In this document: piece by piece, positions 55,205-64,000 of the stretch
Position numbering within the stretch: the first letter of the stretch is position 1
Layout: each line of letters begins with the position of its first letter
Source: Haliclona indistincta
Taxonomy: Eukaryota; Porifera; Demospongiae; Haplosclerida; Chalinidae
Assembly (NCBI GenBank): GCA_964017065.1
Contig: OZ024787.1
Location: 776,875 to 840,874, forward strand
Direction of reading: 5' to 3'
Length of the DNA: 64,000 nucleotides
Notes under the pieces: generated by a model
The model's database searches: none
What the model saw: the letters and a program-made list of their open reading frames with translations, nothing else
What the model was told of the DNA's origin: nothing
Made by a program: the position numbers and the translations under genes

Positions 55205-56010
55205 CTGACTGAGAACTAAACTATGAACACAACAGAGGACAAGGAACAGTGAACACAATTAACAGAGAGCAAGGACTAACGGTGAACACAATTAACAGAG
55301 AGCAAGGACTAACGGTGAACACAACAGGGGACAAGGACTAACGGTGAACACAACTGGGGACAAGAAATGGTGAACACAACAGATGGTAAAAAACGGTGAA
55401 CACAACAGGGGACAAGGACTAACGGTGAACACAACAGATGGCAAAGAACGGTGAACACAATAGGGGACAAAGACTGACGGTGAACAAAACAGATGGCAAA
55501 GAACGGTGAACACAACAGGGGACAAGGACTAACGGTGAACACAACAGATGGCAAAGAATTAACGGTGAACACAACAGGGGACAAGGACTAATGGTGAACA
55601 CAACAGATGGCAAAGAACGGTGAACACAACAGGGGACAAGAAACGGTGAACACAACAGATGGCAAAGAACGGTGAACACAACAGGGGACAAGGACTAACG
55701 GTGAACACAACAGGGGACAAGGACTAACGGTGAACACAAAAGGAGACAAGGACTAACGGTGAACACAACAGGGGACAAGGACTAACGGTGAACACAACAG
55801 GGGACAAGGACTAACGGTGAACACAACAGGGGACAAGGACTAACGGTGAACACAAAAGGAGACAAGGACTAACGGTGAACACAACAGGGGACAAGGACTA
55901 ACGGTGAACACAACAGGGGACAAGGACTAACGGTGAACACAACAGGGGACAAGGACTAACGGTGAACACAAAAGGAGACAAGGACTAACGGTGAACACAT
56001 TATTCTAGAC
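55205..56010. repeat. 29-bp minisatellite, about 27 copies
   Basis: Unit AACAGGGGACAAGGACTAAC plus GGTGAACAC, with variants AACAGATGGCAAAGAACGGT. Minus-strand ORFs (VLVPCCVHR repeats) are artefacts. Confidence 0.95.
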
Positions 56011-56240
56011 AAACAGCAAGAACACATTATTCTAGACACACAGTAAGAAGACATTATTGATTCTACATGAAACAAGCACAGAGTTTGAGTCAACGTGAAA
56101 CTAGCACAGAGTGTGATTCTACGTGAAACAAACATACAATGTGTGAATGAACGTGAAACAAACACAAAGTGGTTTTCTACATGAAACAAGCACAGAATGT
56201 TTTTCTATGTGAATCGAACACAAAGTGCGAACTGTGAATT
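56011..56240. repeat. Degenerate repeat, about 30-bp unit
   Basis: Several units of GAAACAAGCACAGAGTGTG plus TTCTACGT, diverged. Confidence 0.75.
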
Positions 56241-56509
56241 TAAAAGTATTGTTGTTTTCACTTACTTTTCAAGAATGCAGGTGTCCTCATAAAAATTAAT
56301 GGTACTGTCAGCTTACATCCGCACCACAGGAATCTGAGAATATGAGATGAACATTACATAAAACAAGATCAAGATGATGAAGTGTTTCAAGACAAGAAAG
56401 TAGCAAAAACTATGATACACAAGAACAATGCTGTGTTTAGCTACGAGATGCAAGAACAGTGTGATTAGTGAGAAGGTAACATGAAAATACCTGTGAGAAG
56501 GGAACGCGA

Positions 56510-56725
56510 GGGAACAGAAGGGAACAGAGGAGCAAGCTACGTGAGTGAAAAACAGAGGAGCAAGCTATGTGAATGAAAACAGAGGAGCAAGCTACGTGAG
56601 TGAAAAGCAGAGGGGTAGGCTATATGTGAGTGAAAACAGAGGGGTAGGCTACGTGAGTGAAAACAGAGGGGTAGGCTACGTCAGTGAAAAAAGAGGGGTA
56701 GGTTACCTAAGTGAGTGAAAAACAG
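56510..56725. repeat. 27-bp minisatellite
   Basis: Unit AACAGAGGGGTAGGCTACGT plus GAGTGAA, with AGAGGAGCAAGCTACGTG variants. Unrelated to the 29-bp unit on either side. Confidence 0.85.
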
Positions 56726-56739
56726 AGGGCACAACACAA

Positions 56740-56870
56740 CAGGCTAGGGGACAAGGACTAACGGTGAACACAAAAGAGGACAAGAAACGGTGAACACAAG
56801 GAACGGTGAACACAACAGGGGACAGGACCAATGGTGAACACAACAGATGGCAAAGAACGGTGAACACAAC
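56740..56870. repeat. 29-bp minisatellite, second block, fused to copy E
   Basis: Four to five units of the 55205-56010 repeat ending GGTGAACACAAC. The next bases are family coding sequence. Confidence 0.9.
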
Positions 56871-59815
56871 ATGGTGCTCTCAAATAACTCAGCATATAAT
56901 GAATTTGGTTCCGGAGGTATTATTATCGATGTTTATGCAACTCATTCTCAAATCATAATTAAGAACGTTGACTTGGTGGAAAATGAAGGTTTTATAACTA
57001 GTGAAATTTATTTCTATAACTCGATCCCACTCGTATCTCACATCATTGTCTATACTGAACTCAACTATCACACACACAGAAACACCGTCATCAAATGCAG
57101 TGAATATCATGGGCTGCTGCACTAGAGTCATTTTTAACAACACCAGAATGAGACTTACTAAGCAAATTGAAAATGGTGTGTTTGTTGATATTGGTATGAC
57201 ATTGTCAATGGACAACTGTATTATTGAGAGAAGTCAAAGTGAGACAGCAATTTTATATGTAAGTGGCGAAGAATACCTTATAAATAATTGTACATTCACA
57301 AACAACTCAGGAAATCAGTCGGTTATCATGATTCATCAAATAATTATTGATCAACATGATCATACACAATGTAATAATTATAACATTCAAACACAAAGTC
57401 ATTGCGATGTTTTTAGTAACTGCTTAATATAATTATATAATAATAATAATGACTGGAATTGTTATTTTAAAGAGCATCGATGAATTACTTTTTACTACAC
57501 CAGAAACACACAGGGAGCTGGTATTGTACTCATGAACAATGTTCCAATTATAGTCAGTGGTGAGTTGTTGCTGTACAACAACACTGCTGATAAAATTAAT
57601 ATGGTGGAGCAATTCTTGTGATACACCCACTATTCAATTCACAAAAGCCAAATTCACATTGTACCATGAGTTTTTATACAGCTTCTAGTTCAGTGATCTT
57701 CTCAGGAAACAGAGCAGGGCAAGGAGGGAGTGATACGTATGGTGCTATACTGATGGGTTGTGATGCATTTTATTATGATCGTAGGCAAATTATATATCAT
57801 GTAGGATATTCCAATGAAACCTCATGGTACTTTGACACTCCTACATCTTAATTTCAGTAACACTGACAGACTCTCCTCCATGTCCTCAGACCCCATCATG
57901 GTCTGCTTCTGTAACACCACCACCAATTTACCAGACTGCTCTGATAGGACCCATCACATACAAACATATCCAGGACTAGAGATCAACACAACAATAGCAA
58001 CAGTAGGAAACTATGGTGGTACAAGTCCTGGTGTTGTGAAGGTCACTGCTCAACATGCAAGACTAGTTCGATACTACGGACAAAATGAAACCACTGAATG
58101 TTTCCAGCTACACATTCTCCTGCAGAACACATCCTCAACAACAGCACTGGTTGATATCAGAGTAGATGGTAGACTACCAAACTTGGGCGTGTCTATTAGA
58201 GTGAACATTCTAAAGTGTACAATTGGCTTCGCTGAGATCAAAGGACAGTGTCAATGTGAGCAATTTTTAGATGGTAGTAATGTCCAGTGCAATTTGTCAG
58301 TGACACCTTTCAAGTTCATGAGATATGGCAACAGTTGGTTTGCCTACATCAACAACACTCAGTGTATAACAGGTACTACTAATTGTCCTTTTGACTACTG
58401 CAATCGATCCGATGTCTCATTTGACATCATGGCACCTGATCGTCAGTGTGTGGCCAATAGAACAGGTATACTCTGTGGACAATGCCAGTCTCACTTTAGT
58501 ATCATGCTGGGATCCAACCACTGTGGTACTTGCTCTAACTGGTATCTTTTCTTGTTGCCAGTGTTTGCCATCGCTGGCATAGTGTTGGTGGCTGTGTTAA
58601 TGTTCCTCAACTTAAGTGTCTCTTTCGGAACTATCAATGGACTACTGTTCTATGCTAATATGGTGAAGCTCAATGAACCTTTCTTCTTTCCTATTATGGT
58701 AGTATTCCAGTGGTGAGCCAGTTCATTTCATGGCTGAATCTTGACTTGGGTATTGAAGTTTGCTTGTTTGATGGACTGGATGGCTACTGGTAACACTTGG
58801 CTACAGTTTGTCTTTCCTGCTTACCTGTTCCTGCTAATTGGTGGTATTATTGTGGGAAGTCGCTACTCTGTGTGGCTTTGTAGGTTGTGTGGCTCTCATG
58901 CTGTCCCAGCACTAGCTACACTGTTTCTCATGTCTTACACTAAAATCCTACTCACAGTCACTAATGTTCTTTCCATGTTTCTGCTGCCATGCAATGACAG
59001 TATACTGACTGTGTGGAGTGTAGATGGGAACATTGAGTATGGTAGTATTGAACACCTTATTCTAGTAGTTGTCTCCTGTGGTGCCCTGGTCATTGGACTG
59101 GCTTATCCTGTTTTAGTGTTGTGTGCTCCTCTACTAGAGAGATACAGTCACAAGTGTATCCCACAGCACAGATGGAATCCCGTGGCTAAGTTCAAGCCAC
59201 TGTTGGATGCTTATGGAGGACCTTACAAAGACAAGTATCAATTCTGGACGTGAGTGACTCTGATAGTGCGACTAACTCTCACTGTGACATTCTCCTTCAC
59301 TTCAGGAGGATTGGCTGTTGTCAATGCTTACATCATCACTTCTGTTGTAGTAGGTATTTTAGTCTTTCACAAAAGGTGTGTATACAAAAGCATACCTTAA
59401 CTTACTTGAAGTATTCTATCTTCTCGACATATTTCTCCTGAGCACTGTTAGTCTGGCTACTATTTCTCTTGGGTCAAGGAATTATCAAATAGCAACCATT
59501 GTCTCTGTTTGCCTGTCCTAATTTGTTGTCTGTCTTGTCACCATGGCAATGCACCTCTAGTGGAACTTTGACCTCAAGAAGATCAAGAGAAGGCTAGGGT
59601 TTAGAGATAGACCAGAGTATATAGAAGTGCCTCAGGAAGCAGCAGATGAGGACGATGAAGAGGACAGACCTCCTCCAGGATCCCCACCATCAATAGTGTA
59701 TGGCTCACATAGAGGAGAGCATCAGTTTGTACTGGAGTTTCCCCATCCTCATGAAGAGAATGAGTCTTCCTCTCCAGTGCTGTTAGCAAGAGAACCACTA
59801 CTGTTTGATAGTTAA
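56871..59815 (+). pseudogene. Family copy E, decayed, 5'-truncated at a minisatellite
   Basis: Begins mid-ectodomain (MVLSNNSAYNEFGSGG) right after the minisatellite; signal peptide, first 250-300 residues and promoter are gone. Lesions: frame changes near 57045, 57430 (stop in SNCLI), 57600, 57845, 58700 and 58790, a stop at 59251-59253 (FWT), and further indels at about 59360 and 59520. The C-terminal tail is readable again at 59627-59815. Long stretches (57850-58700, 58790-59250) remain about as similar to B as A is, so the decay is recent or conversion has kept them alike. A polyadenylation-like AATAAA lies near 59959. Confidence 0.95.
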
Positions 59816-60146
59816 CGTTACATGCATAATGCAGCGATTTTCAATTTCATTACCTGTCTTGCCTTAGCTTTTGTTTGTTCATTTTTGTGTATTTTCTTTA
59901 TGTAAAGCTTATTCTGTTCTGTTACTTTGTTGTTTTAATAGGCATGTACATGTTTTAAATAAAAATTCATTGTATTGTAGTGAAAAATTTTTATCAAGCA
60001 TAAAAATGTTATGGATGTGCATCTGGAGGGGTATGCTGTTACTAACTCATACTGCAGTTACAAACCAAGAATGAGCCATACTTTACCTACAATAAAACTA
60101 AACCACGTTCTAGTCAAAGAGTCAATTGAGACTATCAGCATCTAAT

Positions 60147-61000
60147 ATTAGGGAGGCACGGTAGTGACTCCCTATGTAGGGTTGAACGAGAAAACAAGAT
60201 GGCGGCTACATACAATGTATTAGCGTTCAAACGCTGATATTTCGCCTGGTGTTGAATTTTATACGTCAAAAGACACTTAGATCTGCTCTCTGGCGTTGCC
60301 CCATCTTACAGTAGCAAGGAGATTGCTCGAAATTGTTGCTAAAGTGACGAACCTGGAAACGGTGAAAATCGAGTTTCGTCATCAGGCTTCGTTTTCTTCT
60401 TCTTTCTTCCACTCGCCTAGCACCTTAACGCGAGCAGTGCCGGGACCAAAACACCCACGAACAGTCGTGAAATTCTCCTGGCATGTGCCTTTTGAACTTA
60501 GTTATTAGCGAAACGGCGATATAAATTCCGCGATTTCTCGATCGTGATCCATTGTAAGCTAAGTGTTAGACGCCATTAATGTGATTGCGCAATACGCACG
60601 TGACCAATCAGTGGTTAGCGCACGTGACCAAGCACTAGCTTGAGTATCTCCGCGCGCGCCGTATGGTTCACGGAGAACACATATCTGTATGGAGTCTTCT
60701 GAAGAACGGCAAGCTATAGGATCACCATTCTGCGCTTGCCAGATATAAATTATAACCGCCGGCGCCGTACAGTACAGGTCAATAAACTAGTTTGGGCGGG
60801 GCTCGTATACACTGCATGCATACATACGTAGGCGAGCTGATGGTATAGCATAACAATTATTTTTTGCTACAAGTTTAAAGTAAAGAAAAGCCATCAACAA
60901 CAAGAAACTAAACCAATGGTGGAACAAAGACGGCTCAGTACGTCCATGATATTTGAACTGCACTTCACTAAAAAAAGTAAAAAGGACACAAACAAGAATA
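60147..61000 (+). repeat. Dispersed repeat downstream of copy E
   Basis: Full-length match to 24237-25000, with a small extra segment near 60550-60620 (CATTAATGTGATTGCGCAAT). Same position relative to the gene as downstream of copy B. Confidence 0.8.
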
Positions 61001-61006
61001 TTAAAA

Positions 61007-61320
61007 AGATTTCTATCGAAATCAAAAGGATGTAGGGTTGTGAAATCTACCACTGGTTCACAATGTAAACTAACAAGGAACAAGCATGGAATGGTAACAC
61101 AATTGACTTGCTTCAGTGGCTGTACACAAGCTGAATGCACGTCAGGTGTCAGCAGTCAACAAGTAGGTCAACCACACCAGCCACTGATGTAGGGATCTAT
61201 GGTCTGTTAGCAAGTCAATTGTGTTACCATTCCATGTTTGTTCCTTGTTAGTTTACATTGTGAACCAGTGGTAGATTTCACAACCCTACATCCTTTTGAT
61301 TTCGATAGAAATCTTTTTAA
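61007..61320. mobile_element. Foldback element FB, copy 4
   Basis: ATTAAAAAGATTTCTATCG to CGATAGAAATCTTTTTAAT, the cleanest ends of the four copies. The left arm lacks about 22 bp (CTAACAGACCATAGATCCCT region). Confidence 0.85.
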
Positions 61321-61327
61321 TTTTCTT

Positions 61328-61412
61328 GTACCTGAGTTTCCCCATCCTCACAAAGAGAACGAGTCTTCCTCTCCAGTGCTGTAGCAAGAAAACAACTACT
61401 GTTTGATACTTG
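61328..61412 (+). pseudogene. Fragment of the family C-terminus
   Basis: Codes for EFPHPHKENESSSPVL then stop, matching the tail of copies C and E. It sits between the foldback copy and the promoter of copy F. Confidence 0.75.
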
Positions 61413-61670
61413 AGTCTCACTTAACAGAATGCTTTTAATGTTCTTTATTATTTTTCTTAATATTGGTTGCATGTTGAGTGAAAACTTTTATCGAGCATGC
61501 AAAGATAATAATGTCTCGCTACTGGTACTGTCTGGTACTGATACTGATACTGATACTGGTACTGAGAACAATCCAGCAATATAAAAAGCGAAACCTTTCT
61601 CAGTGTTCACTGTGACCCAATTGACAACCTGCGTTCCACACTCTGATACTTCAGGACTACTAACTAGCTG
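61413..61670 (+). promoter_or_regulatory. Proximal promoter of copy F
   Basis: TATAAAAA at 61580-61587, about 84-91 bp before the ATG, then CTCAGTGTTCACTGTGACCC and the leader GGACTACTAACTAGCTG. A short GATACTGATACTG array (about 61535-61562) precedes it. The upstream CACTCTGTGTGGG block of the other copies is missing. Confidence 0.7.
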
Positions 61671-64000
61671 ATGGCTGCTGCACTACTAGTGTTGCTGCTG
61701 TTGTTGGCTGTACCTCTCACTGCTTTCACAACCACTGATGTCTACTATGTCACAGCTGATGATGCTGAGCAGTCATGTCCTCCACACCAGATATGCCACA
61801 ACCTCTCCTACTACATCTCTCAGTTGGACCACTTCTTCACCTCTGACACCACCATTATCTTCTTGGAAGGAGAACACAACTTTGACAGAGAGGATCTTGT
61901 ACATGTCAGTAATGTACACAACCTGACTCTGAAGGGACAAGGTCAGTGGCCGGTAGCAGGAGCTGAGGAGACTGTGATGCAGTCTACTGTAATTATCAAC
62001 TGCACCAGAGGAAGAGGAGGGTTCTACTTTGCTGCCTCTCATAACATCACTGTTGAAGGTCTTACAGTAATCAACTGTGGAGGACTAGATAACACTGCTG
62101 TGATATACTTCGATACTGTTGAGAATCTTTTCTTTCTCAAGAATTCAATACAACACATGACAGGATTTGGGCTATTTGTCCATAACTGTAACAATGTCAT
62201 AATCACCAACAGCTCCTACTATCATTCAGCAGTGTGCAGTATCATTGAACCCTTACACAGTGACAATGAGTTTAATTATCGTGGTGGTGGAATAGGCATT
62301 GTCTATGATACTCAGTACAGCAATACAGGCTACACACTAGAGCTATCACACTCCAATATGACCAAATGTTGTAGTGTTTTAGATTTTGGAGGAGGTATAA
62401 CCTTACGAGCACAATCTAGATTTGGTTCAGTAAGAGTACTATTTAGTCATCTGGTCCTCTCACATAACAATGCAGTCATAGTGAAAAATACTACATCCAT
62501 TGCTATAAAATCTGGAGCTGGTTTGGGTGCAATGATGACTGGTAATGGTAATGTGTCACTTACTATAAGCAACTGTCTTTTCTTTCACGGACATGGTTCT
62601 AGTCTAGGCACAGGAGGTATGTATTTCTCTGTTGACACTGTTCGAGTAGTAATCGTAATTCAGAACACAGACTTGGTGGAAAATGAAGGTTTTCTAACTA
62701 GTGAGATATATTTCATAAGCTCCAACTCACATGACTCATCATTGTCTATACTGAACTCAACTACCACACACACAGAAACACCATCATTGAATGGAGTGGT
62801 TATCGAGGGCTGTTGCACTAGAGTCATTTTTAACAACACCAGAATGAGATTTACTAGGCAAATTGAAAATGGCGTTTTTTTTTATGATCATCAAGGTATT
62901 CATATTGGGCAATCATTGAGAATGGACAACTGTATTATTGAGAGAAGTCAAAGTGGGATAGCACTTTTACACGTGATTGGCGTAAAATTCAATATCAATA
63001 ATTGTACATTCTCAAACAACTCAGGATATCAGTCAGTTATCATGATTATTCAAATTGAAGGCTTGTGTTTATTCGACAATAATACATTTACACCAAATTG
63101 CGGTGTTATTAGTAACTGTTTAATATCTGATAATAACATGACTGGAATTGTTGTTATGAGGAGCGTACCAATGATTGGATTATTTTTTATTGGTCACAAT
63201 GTGATACAGAACAACAGAAACACACAGGGAGCTGGTATTGTACTCATGAACAATGTCTACATTGTAGTCGATGGTGAGTTGTTGCTGTACAACAACACTG
63301 CTGAGAAACATGGCGGAGCAATTCTTGTGATACACCCACAGTTCAAATCACAACTGCATATGCAATATTCATATTGTACCATGAATCTTTTTCGAGCTTC
63401 TAGTTCAGTGATATTCTCAGGAAACAGAGCAGGCCAAGGAGGGAGTGATATGTATGGTGCTATACTGATGGGTTGTATTGCAATTGAACATGAGGACGAA
63501 TATGAGGACAAAGATAAGCCGGACAAATATGAGGACAAATATAAGCGGGACAAATATGAGGACAAATATTATACGATTCATATGGATGAATATGAGGACA
63601 TATCATATGTAGGACATTCTAATGAAACCTCATGGTACTTTGACAGTCCTCTTATGAAACATCTTAACTTCAGTTTCAGTAACACTGACAGACTCTCCTC
63701 CATGTCCTCTGACCCCATCATGGTCTGCTTCTGTAACACCACCACTAACTTACCAGACTGCTCTGATAGGACCCATCACATACAAACATATCCAGGACTA
63801 GAGATCAACACAACAATAGCAACAGTAGGATACTATGGTGGTACAAGTCCTGGTGTTGTGAAGGTCACCGCTCAACATGCAAGACTAGTTCGATACTATG
63901 GACAAATTGAAACCACTGAATGTTTCCAGCTCCACGTTCTCCTGCAAAACACATCCTCAACAACAGCACTGGTTGATATCAGAGTAGATGGTGGACTACC
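61671..64000 (+). CDS. Family copy F: beta-helix ectodomain protein, 5' part (776+ codons)
   Basis: Open from the conserved ATG (MAAALLVLLLLLAVPLTAF) to the window edge, where the sequence is in the region just before the Cys-rich linker. The ectodomain is as divergent from A and B as those are from each other, and it has private features: HSDNEFNYRGGGIGIVYDTQ and an inserted charged repeat of about 39 residues (606-644; YEDK/KYEDK units) encoded at 63486-63602. No stop or frameshift was found by codon-by-codon reading. The membrane half lies beyond the window. Confidence 0.9.
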   Translation, partial: MAAALLVLLLLLAVPLTAFTTTDVYYVTADDAEQSCPPHQICHNLSYYISQLDHFFTSDTTIIFLEGEHNFDREDLVHVSNVHNLTLKGQGQWPVAGAEETVMQSTVIINCTRGRGGFYFAASHNITVEGLTVINCGGLDNTAVIYFDTVENLFFLKNSIQHMTGFGLFVHNCNNVIITNSSYYHSAVCSIIEPLHSDNEFNYRGGGIGIVYDTQYSNTGYTLELSHSNMTKCCSVLDFGGGITLRAQSRFGSVRVLFSHLVLSHNNAVIVKNTTSIAIKSGAGLGAMMTGNGNVSLTISNCLFFHGHGSSLGTGGMYFSVDTVRVVIVIQNTDLVENEGFLTSEIYFISSNSHDSSLSILNSTTTHTETPSLNGVVIEGCCTRVIFNNTRMRFTRQIENGVFFYDHQGIHIGQSLRMDNCIIERSQSGIALLHVIGVKFNINNCTFSNNSGYQSVIMIIQIEGLCLFDNNTFTPNCGVISNCLISDNNMTGIVVMRSVPMIGLFFIGHNVIQNNRNTQGAGIVLMNNVYIVVDGELLLYNNTAEKHGGAILVIHPQFKSQLHMQYSYCTMNLFRASSSVIFSGNRAGQGGSDMYGAILMGCIAIEHEDEYEDKDKPDKYEDKYKRDKYEDKYYTIHMDEYEDISYVGHSNETSWYFDSPLMKHLNFSFSNTDRLSSMSSDPIMVCFCNTTTNLPDCSDRTHHIQTYPGLEINTTIATVGYYGGTSPGVVKVTAQHARLVRYYGQIETTECFQLHVLLQNTSSTTALVDIRVDGGL

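Noticed and set aside
55292..56189. VFTVSPCPLLCSP repeat ORFs
   Set aside because: 29-bp minisatellite read on the minus strand; no gene context.

Overview
The window is animal DNA, most likely from a sponge or another early-branching metazoan. It has GT-AG introns, a tubulin chaperone gene, a receptor-type gene with fibronectin III repeats, several classes of eukaryotic transposon, many mini- and microsatellites and a 200-N scaffold gap. It is dominated by copies of a large single-exon gene encoding a signal peptide, a beta-helix-like ectodomain, a Cys-rich linker and 8-9 membrane segments. I know this architecture from uncharacterised sponge and cnidarian proteins. The species assignment is inference.

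Layout. 0-2 kb: 3' end of a minus-strand FN3/TM receptor gene, then a 37-bp minisatellite and a CCA tract. 4.7-8.4 kb: intact family copy A (+). 9.0-11.0 kb: the last nine exons of TBCD (tubulin-specific chaperone D, minus), all phase-consistent. 11-17.5 kb: assembly gap and a dense nest of short TIR elements, including a large inverted repeat whose left arm took three insertions while the right arm kept the empty sites. 17.7-24.0 kb: relic, long shared upstream flank and intact copy B (+). 24-36.8 kb: repeats, nested TIR elements around a retroelement ORF with RT, CCHC and a restriction-like endonuclease, a truncated LINE, and two piggyBac-like MITEs. 37-47.3 kb: a fragment (D) and copy C (minus). 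Copy C is split by a young Ty3/gypsy element with identical-looking 187-bp LTRs, a tRNA-Leu primer site, gag, pol and a textbook -1 frameshift signal. 47.3-54.7 kb: the upstream flank of C and a 2.9-kb tandem duplication of relic family DNA. 55.2-59.8 kb: minisatellites fused to decayed copy E (+). 61.7-64.0 kb: copy F (+), open to the window edge.

The family members have TATA promoters at a fixed distance from the ATG and nearly constant C-terminal membrane halves. Their ectodomains vary by substitution and indel. Intact genes, a freshly interrupted gene, decayed pseudogenes and promoter-only relics all occur within 60 kb. This looks like a fast birth-and-death surface-receptor cluster. A role in recognition or immunity is a hypothesis only. 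TBCD and the FN3 receptor are ordinary host genes caught in the same interval.
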